A stretch of 64,000 bases of DNA from Acanthochlamys bracteata (Eukaryota > Streptophyta > Magnoliopsida > Pandanales > Velloziaceae), in NCBI GenBank assembly GCA_019914995.1, contig CM034144.1, positions 3,689,489 to 3,753,488 on the forward strand, written 5' to 3'. Position numbers and translations under genes: made by a program. The stretch's first letter is position 1; every line of letters begins with the position of its first letter. This document shows positions 1 to 10,908 of this stretch, piece by piece. The notes under the pieces were generated by a model. It had not been told where the DNA came from. It searched no databases and saw only the letters and a list, made by a program, of their open reading frames with translations.

Positions 1-2383
1 TGTTATTTAATATTTTGTTATTTTAGTTTGTTATAGTCATTTTGATACCCATGCATGAGTTTTGTGCTAGTTTGTTATTTAGTCATATTTAAACTCGTGC
101 TCATATTTTAGAAAGAGTATATCTTCATCAGTGAAAAACAATTTCTAGAAGAAACACTGTTAGCTTAGTTTGCATGCAACTGATCAAAATAAGAGATTGG
201 ATTACGTAGGTTCTTTGTTTTTCTACTCTTCTTCTGTTTTCCACAAGGGCTTAAGAGAGGATAGGAATGCTTCTTTGGTAAATGACGTGAAAGGTGTTAT
301 GTGGTGTTGAACTCTAGACACTCTAGAGGAGTATCAATCTTTGATGCCCATTGCAATAAAAAACAGTTTTTTAGAAGAAACATTCTTTTGGTGTCTCTTA
401 GTTTGGATCCCTCAAAGTTTGACTTGGTGTAAACATTTATCTTTGTAATTACTGGATTAAGATTTGAGGTTAATCCATTAATTCATTGCCTCCAAAATTT
501 TAGTTCGTCTACTTATATGCGGGGAAGAGATCATCATACGGGACAAGCATCAAGAAGTTCAATTTCTAATGGATGAATAAAAGTTTTTATAGTTGAGAAT
601 CTAAGAATGATAGTCATTCTCAAAGGTGGTGCAAGTCCTTCCAATGTCTTGCCGATGAAGAGATTGTAGAATTTGCAAACTTAATCAATTTCTTTCTTTC
701 TTATACGAGATACAAGGTTTGAGTTAGTTATTTCTTGTTTTATTTTCTTTTTGATTTTTTGAGTTAGTTATTTCTTGTTTTATTTTCTTTTGATTTTGGC
801 TACCTTTGCTAGCTGTATTGCCTATTTTCTTTGTTGCTTGAAAACCTGTTGTTGGAAGCCACTTACAAAATATTTTGGAGAAACTATGGGGCTAAAATGG
901 CTAGCTTTCTCTAATGTTCTATTGCTTTGTAGGGAATTGATCATGACATTGATGTGGAAAAAGGCTTTATTTATCAAAAATAATAAAGTAACTCTCTTTT
1001 CTTTTTATGGGAAAGTATTTTCAGGGTATTTCATTCTTGCGAAGTCCCTCAGTTTGATACTCAGTCACCTCAAGTACTTTTGAGATGAAGTACTCTTTTT
1101 TGCATTATCTCTGTTGTGTTGTTTTTTTTTTTCGTTTTATTTGGTAGGTTATCTTTTGGTTAAGTGACTGAATAGATATAGCAATATATCCCAAAGTTCT
1201 ACATTTAGTTATTGCTCTATGCAAAGAGTAACTCTCTCTGTCTCTGTTTGCTATATGTTTACCTATTCCTGTAAATGCTCCAGGGGCTGATCATCTTTTT
1301 CTTTATTCCTTTCCATTTCAGGAAAAAAGAACCAGCTTTGAGGGTAAATATTTGGTCACTGAAGGACAACCATCTAGAATTTCCTTGCCTGGTCAATTAA
1401 GTTGCTTTTATTGGTGCTTAATTTCTTTTATTGGTGCTTAATTTCTTAGTTTTGAAATCATGCTAATTTTATTTGTTAGTTTCTTGAAAAGCAGTTGAAC
1501 CATTCATGGTTTATCTTAGAGATTTGTAGTTCTTCCAGTAGATTACTTTATAATCATTTGTTCGATTAATAGATTTTTGGATTAATTGGTTGTTTGCTTG
1601 CTTTTAAGGTTTGACCAGTTTCTCTAGACATAAGTTTAAGGTCTTGAAAGAATGCTCAAGTTACTGCATGGGAAAGTGTTGATCAATATAGTCATATTCG
1701 TTGATACATTGCATTTCATTCTGTATACTGTTCAGGAAAGACATAGCAAACTTATAAAATTGATATGTTCTTTGAGTTTGATAGATATTCAAAGGGCATT
1801 TCGATAGCTATTGGAACTAAGTCCTCCTGGATTTATTATGCATTTTAAAGCATTTTCAGATGTTTGGTCTTTTAAAGCATAAGTCCTTCATTCAAGTACT
1901 CTGCAATGCAATAACTTGAAGTTGTGATTCTAGTAATTGTTTATAACTAATGCATTTTCAGGAAGGATGCCATCCTTGCAAGAGAAACTATGTATTACCT
2001 GGCACTTATGCATGAAGCGCATTGTTGTAATAAGTTAAGTTTCCATACGTCATTCTGGGATGATGGTTAATTGTTTTGTACTTTTCAAACTTAAATTTAC
2101 GTTGTTCCTCATGCGTAGGCACGTGAATGTAGAATGCTCTGTTTAATATTTTTAATAATTTTGTCATTAACTAAAGTGTGCATTTGGTAAATCTGCTTGC
2201 CCTTAAAATAGATTAATTTTGATTAGAAAACAAAATAGCAATTCTTTCTAAAAATATAACAATTATTGCAGAGAATTAAATTGAAAGAAGTTGAAAATAG
2301 AATATTTCTCAAACATCGAAAAAATTAAAAATATAAGAGTCATAAGTGAGGATTTTATAGGTGAAGAAAAGACAGTTTGTTTC
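1..2383. other. Non-coding AT-rich flank, no gene recognised
   Basis: I find no protein family, splice-consistent exon chain or RNA gene here. Two small direct duplications are visible: a 40-bp unit repeated at 721-760 and 761-800, and a 20-bp unit at 1405-1424 and 1425-1444. A 102-codon open frame at 775-1083 is T-rich and hydrophobic and begins inside the 40-bp duplication, so it is probably chance. The stretch ends at the target duplication of the solo LTR that starts at 2384. Confidence 0.6.
721..800. repeat. Two-copy 40-bp tandem duplication
   Basis: Both units begin GAGTTAGTTATTTCTTG and continue through the same T-rich tail. They differ only at the end of the second unit. This is a local slippage-type duplication. 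Confidence 0.85.
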
Positions 2384-4989
2384 TGTAATACCCTAACTGG
2401 CGGAGCTAAGAACTTTGATGGGCCAGAGCTAAAGCCCATGGACCTTTCTTTTCATTTCGTCACCTCTTCCCGTGCCTTCTAGGTGGTTCCACATTTATTC
2501 TTTTCTTACCTACTGCTTCCCGTGAGCAGCCTTCCTGTGACTTCTCCCTGCGGTGTGTGATCCTGCCAAGTGATCCGGCTGATTTTCCTTCCGATCAGCT
2601 CTGGGATCCTTCCATTCCTCCTTCGGCTAAGCTTCTCTTCATCTGCGCGGCCTTAATTGCTGCCGTCGACAAGTTGAAATCGCGTTCGGAGCAACCGTGG
2701 GCAAGTTCAATGTTGTCGTTGATTCAGTGACCGACATGCGGCATAGACATTGTCGTCGTTGATTCTCATTTCTGAATGTTTCCGTTTCATCCCGTTGTCG
2801 TCTCTCGCTATGTACGCGCGATTATCAGTTGGGGCAAGTCCACGTCCGATCGGCGTGATCAATGGTTAGCAGTTGGAGCTATCGTCTGCTAATGTTCTTC
2901 ACCTTTTGTCGTCCGAAATACTATCTTGTCTAAATTAGGTGGGTACTTTAGATAGATAATAATCTTGATTTAGGCCTTTGAAGGTGCTATTAAGTTATTA
3001 TTTTTACTGATTTCTTCTTAGGCATTTTCGAGGTTGATCGTCGAAGATTTGGCGTTACTATATGAGGTCGAATTGGACTCCGATTGTTTCTTTTGAGTAA
3101 GACTTCAAATTCAAATTAGCATTACATTAGGAGCGTACGATATCACGTACTATGTTAGTTAGATATCGATTATTTATGGTGAATAGAGTAGTGGTATTTA
3201 AGATTGTTGAATTTTACTTGGTGCGTGTCTAAAATTAGAGATGGCTAAGTAATAAGATAGCTAGTTGTATTATTGGAATTAAAGTAGTTTATTTGTGTAG
3301 GTATCCGTATCAGACGTAGAGGAATTAACTGAATAACTCAGTTCGAAGTTAGCCGTTGGACTGGAGAAGTAGTTCGAATATCAGGTGAGGGTTATCGTGC
3401 CACTTTCCTTCTTAGATTAACTTTAGTATTTCAGCACAGGTAACATTTTCTTTGACCCTCCGGCACGCCTTGCCAATTTCTTGCATGTTGCGATTATTTA
3501 CCCCATAATGCATAATAATATGTGATGTTTGCTTTCACAAAGAATGATAAGTATTAGTGATAGCATAAATAGTACATTAATTATATATAATGTGAGCTTT
3601 ATTGGAAATTGAATGATGAATATATATATGATTTATAAATGATTAGATAACAGTTATTATATTTTGCCTATAGAGATAAATGATTTATGATGACTGTTTC
3701 ACAAGTTTTACGTATATGATTTGGGAACGATTTGATTGATTGCTATTATATTTTATTTGATAAGCATGATTATATTTAGTGATTTTTATGAGTTTTAACT
3801 AAACTTATTTATTAAGATATTTGTGAATTTTGTAATGTTTCGGATGTTCTTGTTTTGCATTAAAGCGTGAAAGGATCGATCAAAATGAGTTCAGATTTCG
3901 TCTCTTCTCTTCTTTCTCGTCTGTAGAATAGGTGGGCCCATACGTGTGGGGGCGATAATACCACGGCACCTGGGTTGAATTATGGAATTGCGGACGAGCT
4001 GGAGACTCGGTCTTGCTCGGTCTTTGGTATCTATCCTGACTCCTGATTGGTGTAATTGTTATGAATTGTTGCTTAGTATTGAATATTTATGATTATAAAT
4101 TTTGATTGACTTATTTAATTGGCTTTCAATATGACTTTCAGTATTTATTATTCATTAATATATTTATAATATATTGATCTAAGTATTTAGTTATTGTTAT
4201 TATATTATTGTATTTCACTATGTATCTTAATTTAGTATTATTTTTATTTTGTAATTTTGATGTAGATATTCTATGAAATGTTTTACAAAGCATTTATATA
4301 ATACATCTAAAACATATTAATTCGGTTTTGATTGTATGATTATTGTTTGATGCATATGCATAGCATATAATCGAACCCTTTTCTACTAAGGACTGAGTCG
4401 GTATGGGACGACTTAGGATTTGGTAGAAGTGATCCATGATCTATCCCTTTGCATTTTTGTACATGTAGAAAGATAAAAATCAAACATTAGGTAATGCATT
4501 AGGCACCGTAAATCATGCATCCACTATTTTACCTCACTGAGACTAGGCTCATTTCTTTCTTTTTTTCTTTGGCCTCTGCCAGATATATTAAAGACGAGTT
4601 AAGTGGAGCTAGTGTCGTGGCGCTGCCAATCGGTGAGTTGAGGGTAGTGTGCATGTTTTTCTTTCTTTCATATAGTTGGCTCTGTAACTTCGAGGGATTG
4701 AATATGTACAAGTTGTTTAATTAAGTGTTATGATATAGTGTTATATTTATTTAATTTAAAGTTAATGTATGATATTAATATCGGGGTAATTGTTATGGTT
4801 ATGATGAAATTTGTACAGGTTTTCCTCTCGAGTTTTTAGGGAAGACTTTGTCGAAAATTTTAAGAGATTCGGACGATTTAATGTAAAAGTGGTGTTTTGG
4901 TTAAGGCTTACTGGGCTGGGCCGAGTTCGGATATGATTTGGATTTGGTCTGGACTAGTGCCTGTCACGGCTCGGAGACGGGGTGTGACA
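2384..4989 (+). mobile_element. Solo LTR, long-LTR family, subfamily I
   Basis: The element begins TGTAATACCC and ends GGGGTGTGACA, the TG...CA form of many plant Ty3/gypsy LTRs. It is flanked by a perfect 5-bp target duplication, GTTTC, at 2379-2383 and 4990-4994. There is no second LTR and no gag-pol between the ends, so it is a solo LTR left by recombination between the two LTRs of a full element. It shares three ordered blocks with the copies at 10914, 20518, 22945, 27919 and 47035: a donor-like GTGAGGGTTA...GTGCC block near 3383, a hairpin with GGTATGG in the loop near 4393, and a block reading TTACCTCACTGAGACTAGGC near 4530. Short open frames inside are not coding. The assignment to Ty3/gypsy is inferred from terminal sequence and length only. 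Confidence 0.88.
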
Positions 4990-4994
4990 GTTTC

Positions 4995-6792
4995 ATATAT
5001 GGGTAAAGCATTTACAAGTCATTGTGTAATTGGTTTTTACGAATAAAATGTGATTTTTGGGAAATACAATGCGTCTTTGTTAAATTCAAATTTCCACTTT
5101 TTGGCTCTATCACACACCTAATAATAATATGCGGACCTACGCTTTTTTTTTCTAGGTTCATCAACAGCAACCTTGTCTCTATTCTAGTTTTGTTCTTGCA
5201 AATAGTTTTTAGCTAGACTAATTAGAGATATCTATGCAAGAGTATTATCGTGTGTGCTACTCTTCAATTTTGTTATTGGAAATTGTGATTTGTACTATGT
5301 CTAATTTTGAAATAGATGAGGAATTTGTGTGCAACTAATAACGAAATTGTAGGTCCTGGAATAATTTAGATTGTTTTAGCTAATCATTCTTCTCTTTTGA
5401 TAGAAACAAATTAGTAACTCATTCAATGCTTACTTTAGTCAGCATCTTTTGTCAAGATTTTAACACTATTTATTCATCTTGTCTATTGATTTAGATGATA
5501 GCAGCGGATGTACTTTTTTCAATAGTCAAGGTGCGATAAGGAAATGGACTGCCCATATAATATTTCTTGGTAAAGATTGCTTTTTTTCTTCAGTTAATTA
5601 AACTTCTCTTATCTTTTGTAGATATGAAGTTTTACTCTAAGAATTTAGTTGCTTCAACAACTTGTGGGGCCCTAGGCACACTAGTAGGAAGGGAGGCCTT
5701 AGGCTCGACCCATTTCAAGCTCATAAGCTTCACATACTCTTGCTTTTATAGTAGTTGACTTAAATTAGCTTTCTATAATAAATAAGCATAAATTATTGAA
5801 GTTTTTGTAGTGATCTCTTATGTTATTACCACTAAATGATTTGCATAAATAGAAAGCCCACAATTAGTGACATCATTCTTGCTCTTAGTTATTCTAAATC
5901 CTAAGTGGCAACCGAAGCTTTTTTAATTTTTGAAGTTTGAGTTCTCACCTTCATTAATCTCCCAGCTAGTTATGCCTGTAAATAACAAATTCGGAGTGCC
6001 TTCTTATATTGTTGAAGAAGTACCAAAATTTAGGAACAAAATATTGAAGAACTATATCGAATACTGCTAACATTTGCATCGAAATGCAGCCAAAATAAAA
6101 TAAAATAAAATCTTACTTCGTTGGTGTTTTTATTTCACATTTATTTGTGTCGTTGAATTTGGTACTTTTGAACTACTTTGAAGTTTTTGTGGTGATCTCG
6201 TGTTATTACCAATGTAATGATTTGTAGAAATCCTATGCCCACAATCATTCCTGCTCTTAGTTATTCTAAATCCTAAGTGTCAACCGAAGTTATATTCTTA
6301 GCCATTCCTGTAAGTTGAAGTCATTCTTTGTTTGTCTACTAAAATCATTTTCCTGTTAACTCTCTCCTTCCATTGTGATCGGTGATGTACTGTGTACAAA
6401 GTGCTTGCTAAAGCTTTATGGAAAATTATTCATATTACTATTGTTGGAATGATTCTTTAAGAAATAACAATTCAATGACGTAAAACTATGTTAATTCCTT
6501 ACTGCAAGGATCTTGTTTCACAGGTTTGGTGACTCAATACTCAAGCATCCATCTAAAATGGTATGGAAGCATCTTTACAGTAGCGCTATAGCAAACTGGC
6601 CTCTCAGAATATTAGCATTCAGGTGAAATGTCAAGCATTTATAATTTCAGGATAATATGCTAAAAAGGAAATTTACCTGTCTTCCTATTTGCTTTATTGA
6701 ATTCCAATTTTATTCATATTCCTATCTTTCTCTTTTTTGTCATGAGGTTGGCAACAAGTATTCTACTTAAAGTGCTTTCTTCAAATTCTGTC
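4995..6792. repeat. Unassigned region with a 120-bp direct duplication
   Basis: No recognisable gene. A segment at about 5798-5921 is repeated at about 6179-6293. Both copies carry the order TTGTAG/TGGTGATCTC, TGTTATTACCA, GCTCTTAGTTATTC, TAAATCCTAAGTG and CAACCGAAG. The spacing is about 380 bp and the copies differ by scattered substitutions and one deletion of about 15 bp. The region leads directly into the larger tandem duplication at 6793-9056, so the whole block may derive from one rearranged locus. Confidence 0.6.
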
Positions 6793-9056
6793 ACTTTTAG
6801 GGTAGAATTCTTCTCGGCAAGTTGGTATCTATTGCTTGGTCTCAAAGGGGTTCTTCTCACAAAAGAAAGCCCTTTTGCCTTGTGAAAAACATCGTTTAGA
6901 TAATTTGTTTCCCTGTAGGTCGGTAGTTTGGTTTTATCTTAAAATATTACATCCTATAATCATTGCTAGGCAGTCGATGGGAAATATTAATGATAGAGTT
7001 CTCTAGAATTAGTTAGTGGTTAGGTTGGAGTCGTCTTTGTTGCATTTGGAAAATCAGGATAAGCTTCACAATTTCACATTATCCTTGACCCTAGAATTGA
7101 TCTTACTGAAGATCATCGCCAAAATTTGGGATTTACACCGACAAAAATTTGTTTCAATCATCTGCTTGAGCTAGTTCACGTAGAAGCATCTAGGTTTTCA
7201 GCTTCTGCAGCTAATATTACATTATTTTATGATTTTGAGTCTCTTTATGAAACTGATTATATAACTACTTTGAAAAGAAAGTCATGGTCCTTTAGTAGAA
7301 TCCTTCAGTAGCAATATGATATTGTTTACATTGTCCCAAAGGGGTTTCATCTACAAAATAAAGTCCTTTTGCTGTGTCACATAAATTAGCGAACTTCCCT
7401 CTAGTTAGCACTCAATGTCAACAGATTTTGTAACTTATTCCTTGTAAAGTAGCTTCTTATTTGAGTAGTGTAACTGCTAATGCAACTATCTGTATAAGTT
7501 GGCACGCAGTTGGTAAGTAGCACTTTGAAAATGGATTGCCTCCAAATGTTCATTGCTGATAGTTTGGTATTGACTTTCTACTTCGAGGTCAAATTTCATA
7601 TCATTTGATTTCTGAGTAGACGTAACATATAATGCCTTGCAGCTGCAGCTAGTGCTGGATGTACGATCAAGTATCTTCACTGCAGGCAGTGAAGCAAGCA
7701 ATCGTCTCCCAGTGCCTGCTTGTGTATATAAATCTTGTTTCTTGCTGCTTAACTTTAGGTAGAATTCTTCTTGCAATATGGTATCTTTGCTTGGTTTTGA
7801 GGGGTTCGTCTCACAAAAGAAAGCCCTTTTACCTTGTGAAAAACATAGTTTAGATAATATGTTTCCTTGTAGGTAGGTAATTTGGTTTTATCTTAAAGTA
7901 TTAGATCCTATAATTATTGCTATGCAGTTGATGGGAAATATTAAATGATTAAAGTACTCAAGAATTTAGTCGTTAAGTGGGAGACGTATTTGCCGCGTTT
8001 GGAAAATCAGGATAAGCTTCAGGTTTTCCTTGACACTAGAATTGTTCTTGTCGAAGATAATTGCCAAGGTTATATTTTGGATTAACACTGACAAAAATTT
8101 GTTTCAATCATGTGCTTGAGCTATTTCACCTAGAAGCAACTAGATTTTCAGCTTCTGCAGCTAATATTACAATATTTTATGATTTTGTATCTCTTTATGG
8201 AGCTGATTATATAATGATATACGATGAACTAAAGCATGAAAAAGAACGACGGGTAAAAGGAAATGCTTTCGTCTAATATGTTCTGGAAGAACCTTGTTTT
8301 ACTGAACTCTAGCTAGACTCCTTATTTGAATAGACTACTACTACTACTTCACCAGCTGAACATTCTTCTTTTGCAAAGATTGCTGCTACTGAAACTACTA
8401 CTGGAGTCCTTTCTAGATGCAACACTATCAGCTCAGCACCTGCAGCCGATGCAAGTGCTACAGATCTGGCAATGTTCTTGGTCTGCCTATGTGGGATGGC
8501 TCTGGGCTCCCTTTGCAACTTCAGTCCTATCATATAACTACTTTGAAAAGAAGTTAAAAGCTGTAAGTCATGCTCCTTTTTTCAGAATCCTTCTATAGCA
8601 GTATGATATCCTCCTTTGCATTGTCCCAAAGGGGTTTCTTTTGACAAAATATAGTCCTTATGCTGTGTGACATAGTTTAGCTAACTTCCCTTTAACACTC
8701 AATATCAACAGATTTTGTAACTTATTCCTTCAAAATTAGCTTCTTTAGTTTAGTAGTGTAACTACCAACGCAACTATCTGTTTAAGTTGGCATGCAGTTG
8801 GTAAGTAGCACTATGAAAATTGGTTGCCTCCAAATGTTCATTGCCGATCGTTTGGTTTTGATTTTCTACTTCGAGGTCAATTTCCATGCCATTTGATTTC
8901 TGAGTAGACATAACACATAATGCCTTGCAGCTGCAGCTAGTGCTGGATTGACGGTCAAGTTTCTTCAGTGCAGGCAATGAATCAAGCTATCATCTTCCTG
9001 CTTAGTTAAGTTGCCTGCTTGTGTAGATAAATCTTGTTTCTTGCTGCTTAACTTGC
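6793..9056 (+). pseudogene. Tandemly duplicated gene-like unit of unknown identity
   Basis: Copy 1 is about 6793-7752 and copy 2 about 7753-9056. They align end to end, from TAGAATTCTTCT at the left to CTTGTTTCTTGCTGCTTAACT at the right. Copy 2 has about 310 bp that copy 1 lacks (about 8214-8530). Exon-like pieces can be seen. The first is near 8002-8070 (frame reading ENQDKLQVFLDTRIVLVEDN); its copy-1 counterpart near 7045-7110 has an insertion of about 8 nt that breaks the frame. The second is in the extra segment at 8334-8533. The third is a final 50-nt exon after an AG acceptor, at 7643-7692 and 8931-8980, which ends at a conserved TGA in both copies (frame ending KFLQCRQ or KYLHCRQ). A more divergent third copy of part of the unit lies near 9130-9480. 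I do not recognise the protein. Stops and frameshifts suggest a decayed duplicate. Confidence 0.55.
8334..8533 (+). pseudogene. Candidate exon present only in duplicate 2
   Basis: This is an open stretch of about 65 codons. It is preceded by an AG acceptor-like site (TTTGAATAG) and is rich in Thr, Ser and Ala. It contains SPAEHSSFAKIAATETTTGV and a following hydrophobic segment, DLAMFLVCLCGMALGSLC, that could span a membrane. It has no initiator context of its own, and the frame closes with a TAA just beyond the duplicated boundary. The flanking ATTATATAA and ATCATATAA are near-identical direct repeats, so copy 1 may have lost this segment by deletion between them. The function is unknown. 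Confidence 0.35.
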
Positions 9057-10004
9057 TTATTTTGTTTGCAGACTGATTTCCTTACCTTCCTTCCTCCCTC
9101 TTTGTTTTATGATAAAAGACCATTTAGTGCTGGTTGTAGGTTCAACTTCAATGCAATCAATCAAGAATTGGTTTCCCTCCTCACTTAAGCAGCAAGTTCT
9201 CTAGGATTTCTAGACTCTCATTTGGAATTAATTTCTTCATATTTTGTAAACTCATACACATATGTTGCAGCAATTTGATAATCAGGTTATCCTCTATACC
9301 GCTTTTGACTCAAGGGTAGAACTCACCAAAAACCATCACCTAGGTCAGATGCTGATTTACTTTCGGATGTAGTCTTCTTTGAATTCTCGTCTGAGCTAGC
9401 TGACCACGTTATGTTTCTAGCTTTTGCATCCAATTTTTAAAATATTTGGTGATTGTTATCTTGACAGTGAACTTAAGGGGAAAGGCGGGATTGTGATATT
9501 TTTTCTAAGGTAATTTCACGGTATTTTTGTGCGCCTTCATACTCGTGCTTTTGTCTATGCATTACAGCAGTGCAGCAGAACTTGATGCTCAACTCCTGTC
9601 TGCTGCGTAGATGTTAAGACAGTTGCATGTTAACTGTAACTATAGCCAAGTCCAATTTCTTGGATCATAATTATAGTAGTTCAGATAAGGAGAATAGTTC
9701 TCCTCCTTGGTGTACTTCTTTCCATGTTTTGTATCCTGGTTGTAAGTACTTCCTCCTCCTTGGTTTACTTCCTTCCATGTTATAAGTACCTCAAAATATC
9801 CAAAACTTGTAAGCTGGTTATAAGTGATTCCTGTTTTGTATTGATCTTCTATAACAAAGATGGCATATGCTAGATGAGTAAGGCATTTACCTATCGTTGT
9901 TAGAAACTGTGTTCGTGGACACATGTGACAAAGTTGGGACTTAAACTTTTGATCCTTGTAACTTTGCACAACAGAAAAACATCTCTTCATCCAGGTTCCT
10001 AATA
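9057..10004. other. Decayed continuation of the duplicated unit
   Basis: Between about 9130 and 9480 a third, strongly diverged version of the 6.8-9.1 kb unit can be followed. A frame near 9270-9345 reads QFDNQVILYTAFDSRVELTK and aligns with ENQDKLQVFLDTRIVLVEDN of copy 2. At about 9700-9787 a stretch of about 46 bp with the core CTCCTTGGTGTACTTC is duplicated in tandem. A 116-codon frame on the minus strand (9640-9990) spans that duplication and shows no recognisable domain, so I do not call it a gene. Confidence 0.4.
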
Positions 10005-10223
10005 ATGTCTATGGCTTGCTATCGATGTCCCTTTCAATTTGATTATGTAGAGGAACAATTAGATTTTCCTGTTCCCTATGCATCTCCAAAAGAAGGATGG
10101 GCCTCACTAACATCCACAAAAAGTTCCACAGAAGAGGCCAGAAACCAGAAACATGTAGCAGTTGCTAAACGCTATTATAAAGCATGTTTCACAACCATTA
10201 GCAAGTCAGGATTGTACATTTAA
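10005..10223 (+). CDS. Possible orphan exon or small ORF, unknown function
   Basis: This is a 72-codon frame with balanced, protein-like composition (Lys, Glu, Ser and Tyr rich, no low complexity), unlike the T-rich frames around it. It starts at ATG in the sequence AATAATGTCTATGGC and includes QFDYVEEQLDFPVPYASPKE. A potential acceptor (TTCATCCAG) lies just upstream, so it could equally be an internal or last exon. I recognise no family. No partner exons are convincing, although a weak open stretch exists near 10740-10825. It could be a fragment captured or left from a lost gene. Confidence 0.3.
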   Translation: MSMACYRCPFQFDYVEEQLDFPVPYASPKEGWASLTSTKSSTEEARNQKHVAVAKRYYKACFTTISKSGLYI

Positions 10224-10908
10224 TGCTGGTTGGTATTCTAGTAAAAAAGCGAACTCCAGATTGCTAGCTTTCTAAAAAAAATTGTTTTTTCTGCACATAT
10301 GTTGTATTTGATTCAAATACTGCATTTCTACATTCAAATACCGCGTGTCTTTGCTTTTTATATATTCAATGTTTAAAATGCTTTTCAGTAGTATGTTGGA
10401 CCATTGTGTTATTGCATATTTAAGTTAATTTCATCCTTGTACAACTTCCGTATAAAAAGTACACCAACTTTCTTGGCAATTCCTCTTATTTTTTTTGGTG
10501 AAATGATTTGTATGATTTTAAGTGGAGGTTTTTCGTGCGTTGTAGGCTTTCATCATATTATTAATGGGCAGACTTTTTCTACTTTTCTTGTTTTGATAGA
10601 CCAAGTTAATCTGTGTTTCTTCTGTTCAACTCTTCTTATGATCTCTCAATTCTCTGTTTCTAGCTATTATGTAATTCCTTATTTAATAAATTCTTTTACC
10701 TAGAAAGTGAAGGCTTCGAATTCAGCAATACTGATATTCTCTGCTGCCCTTTCCATGATGCAGCAGAACTTTTACCTTGGGCGAATGCTAATAGAACCTG
10801 TATCATCTGGAGTTATAATAGTCAGAAATAAGACAAGGTCGTAGCGGTGACAATAGTGTGCAAAAGATTGAGAAGGAAAAGCATATTTCTCTAGTCAAAA
10901 AGTAGGTA
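10224..10908. other. No gene recognised
   Basis: T-rich sequence. A 99-codon hydrophobic frame at 10404-10703 is dominated by Phe, Leu, Ile and Ser. That is what T-rich non-coding DNA gives by chance, and no start context or homology supports it. Confidence 0.5.

Noticed and set aside
775..1083. 102-codon frame as a small membrane protein
   Set aside because: Starts inside a 40-bp tandem duplication, and its hydrophobic composition follows from T-rich DNA. No homology, start context or splice partners.
2291..2482. 63-codon frame as a gene
   Set aside because: It crosses the boundary of a solo LTR at 2384 and so is not a conserved unit.
10404..10703. 99-codon hydrophobic frame as a membrane protein
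   Set aside because: T-rich chance frame dominated by Phe, Leu, Ile and Ser, with no supporting signals.
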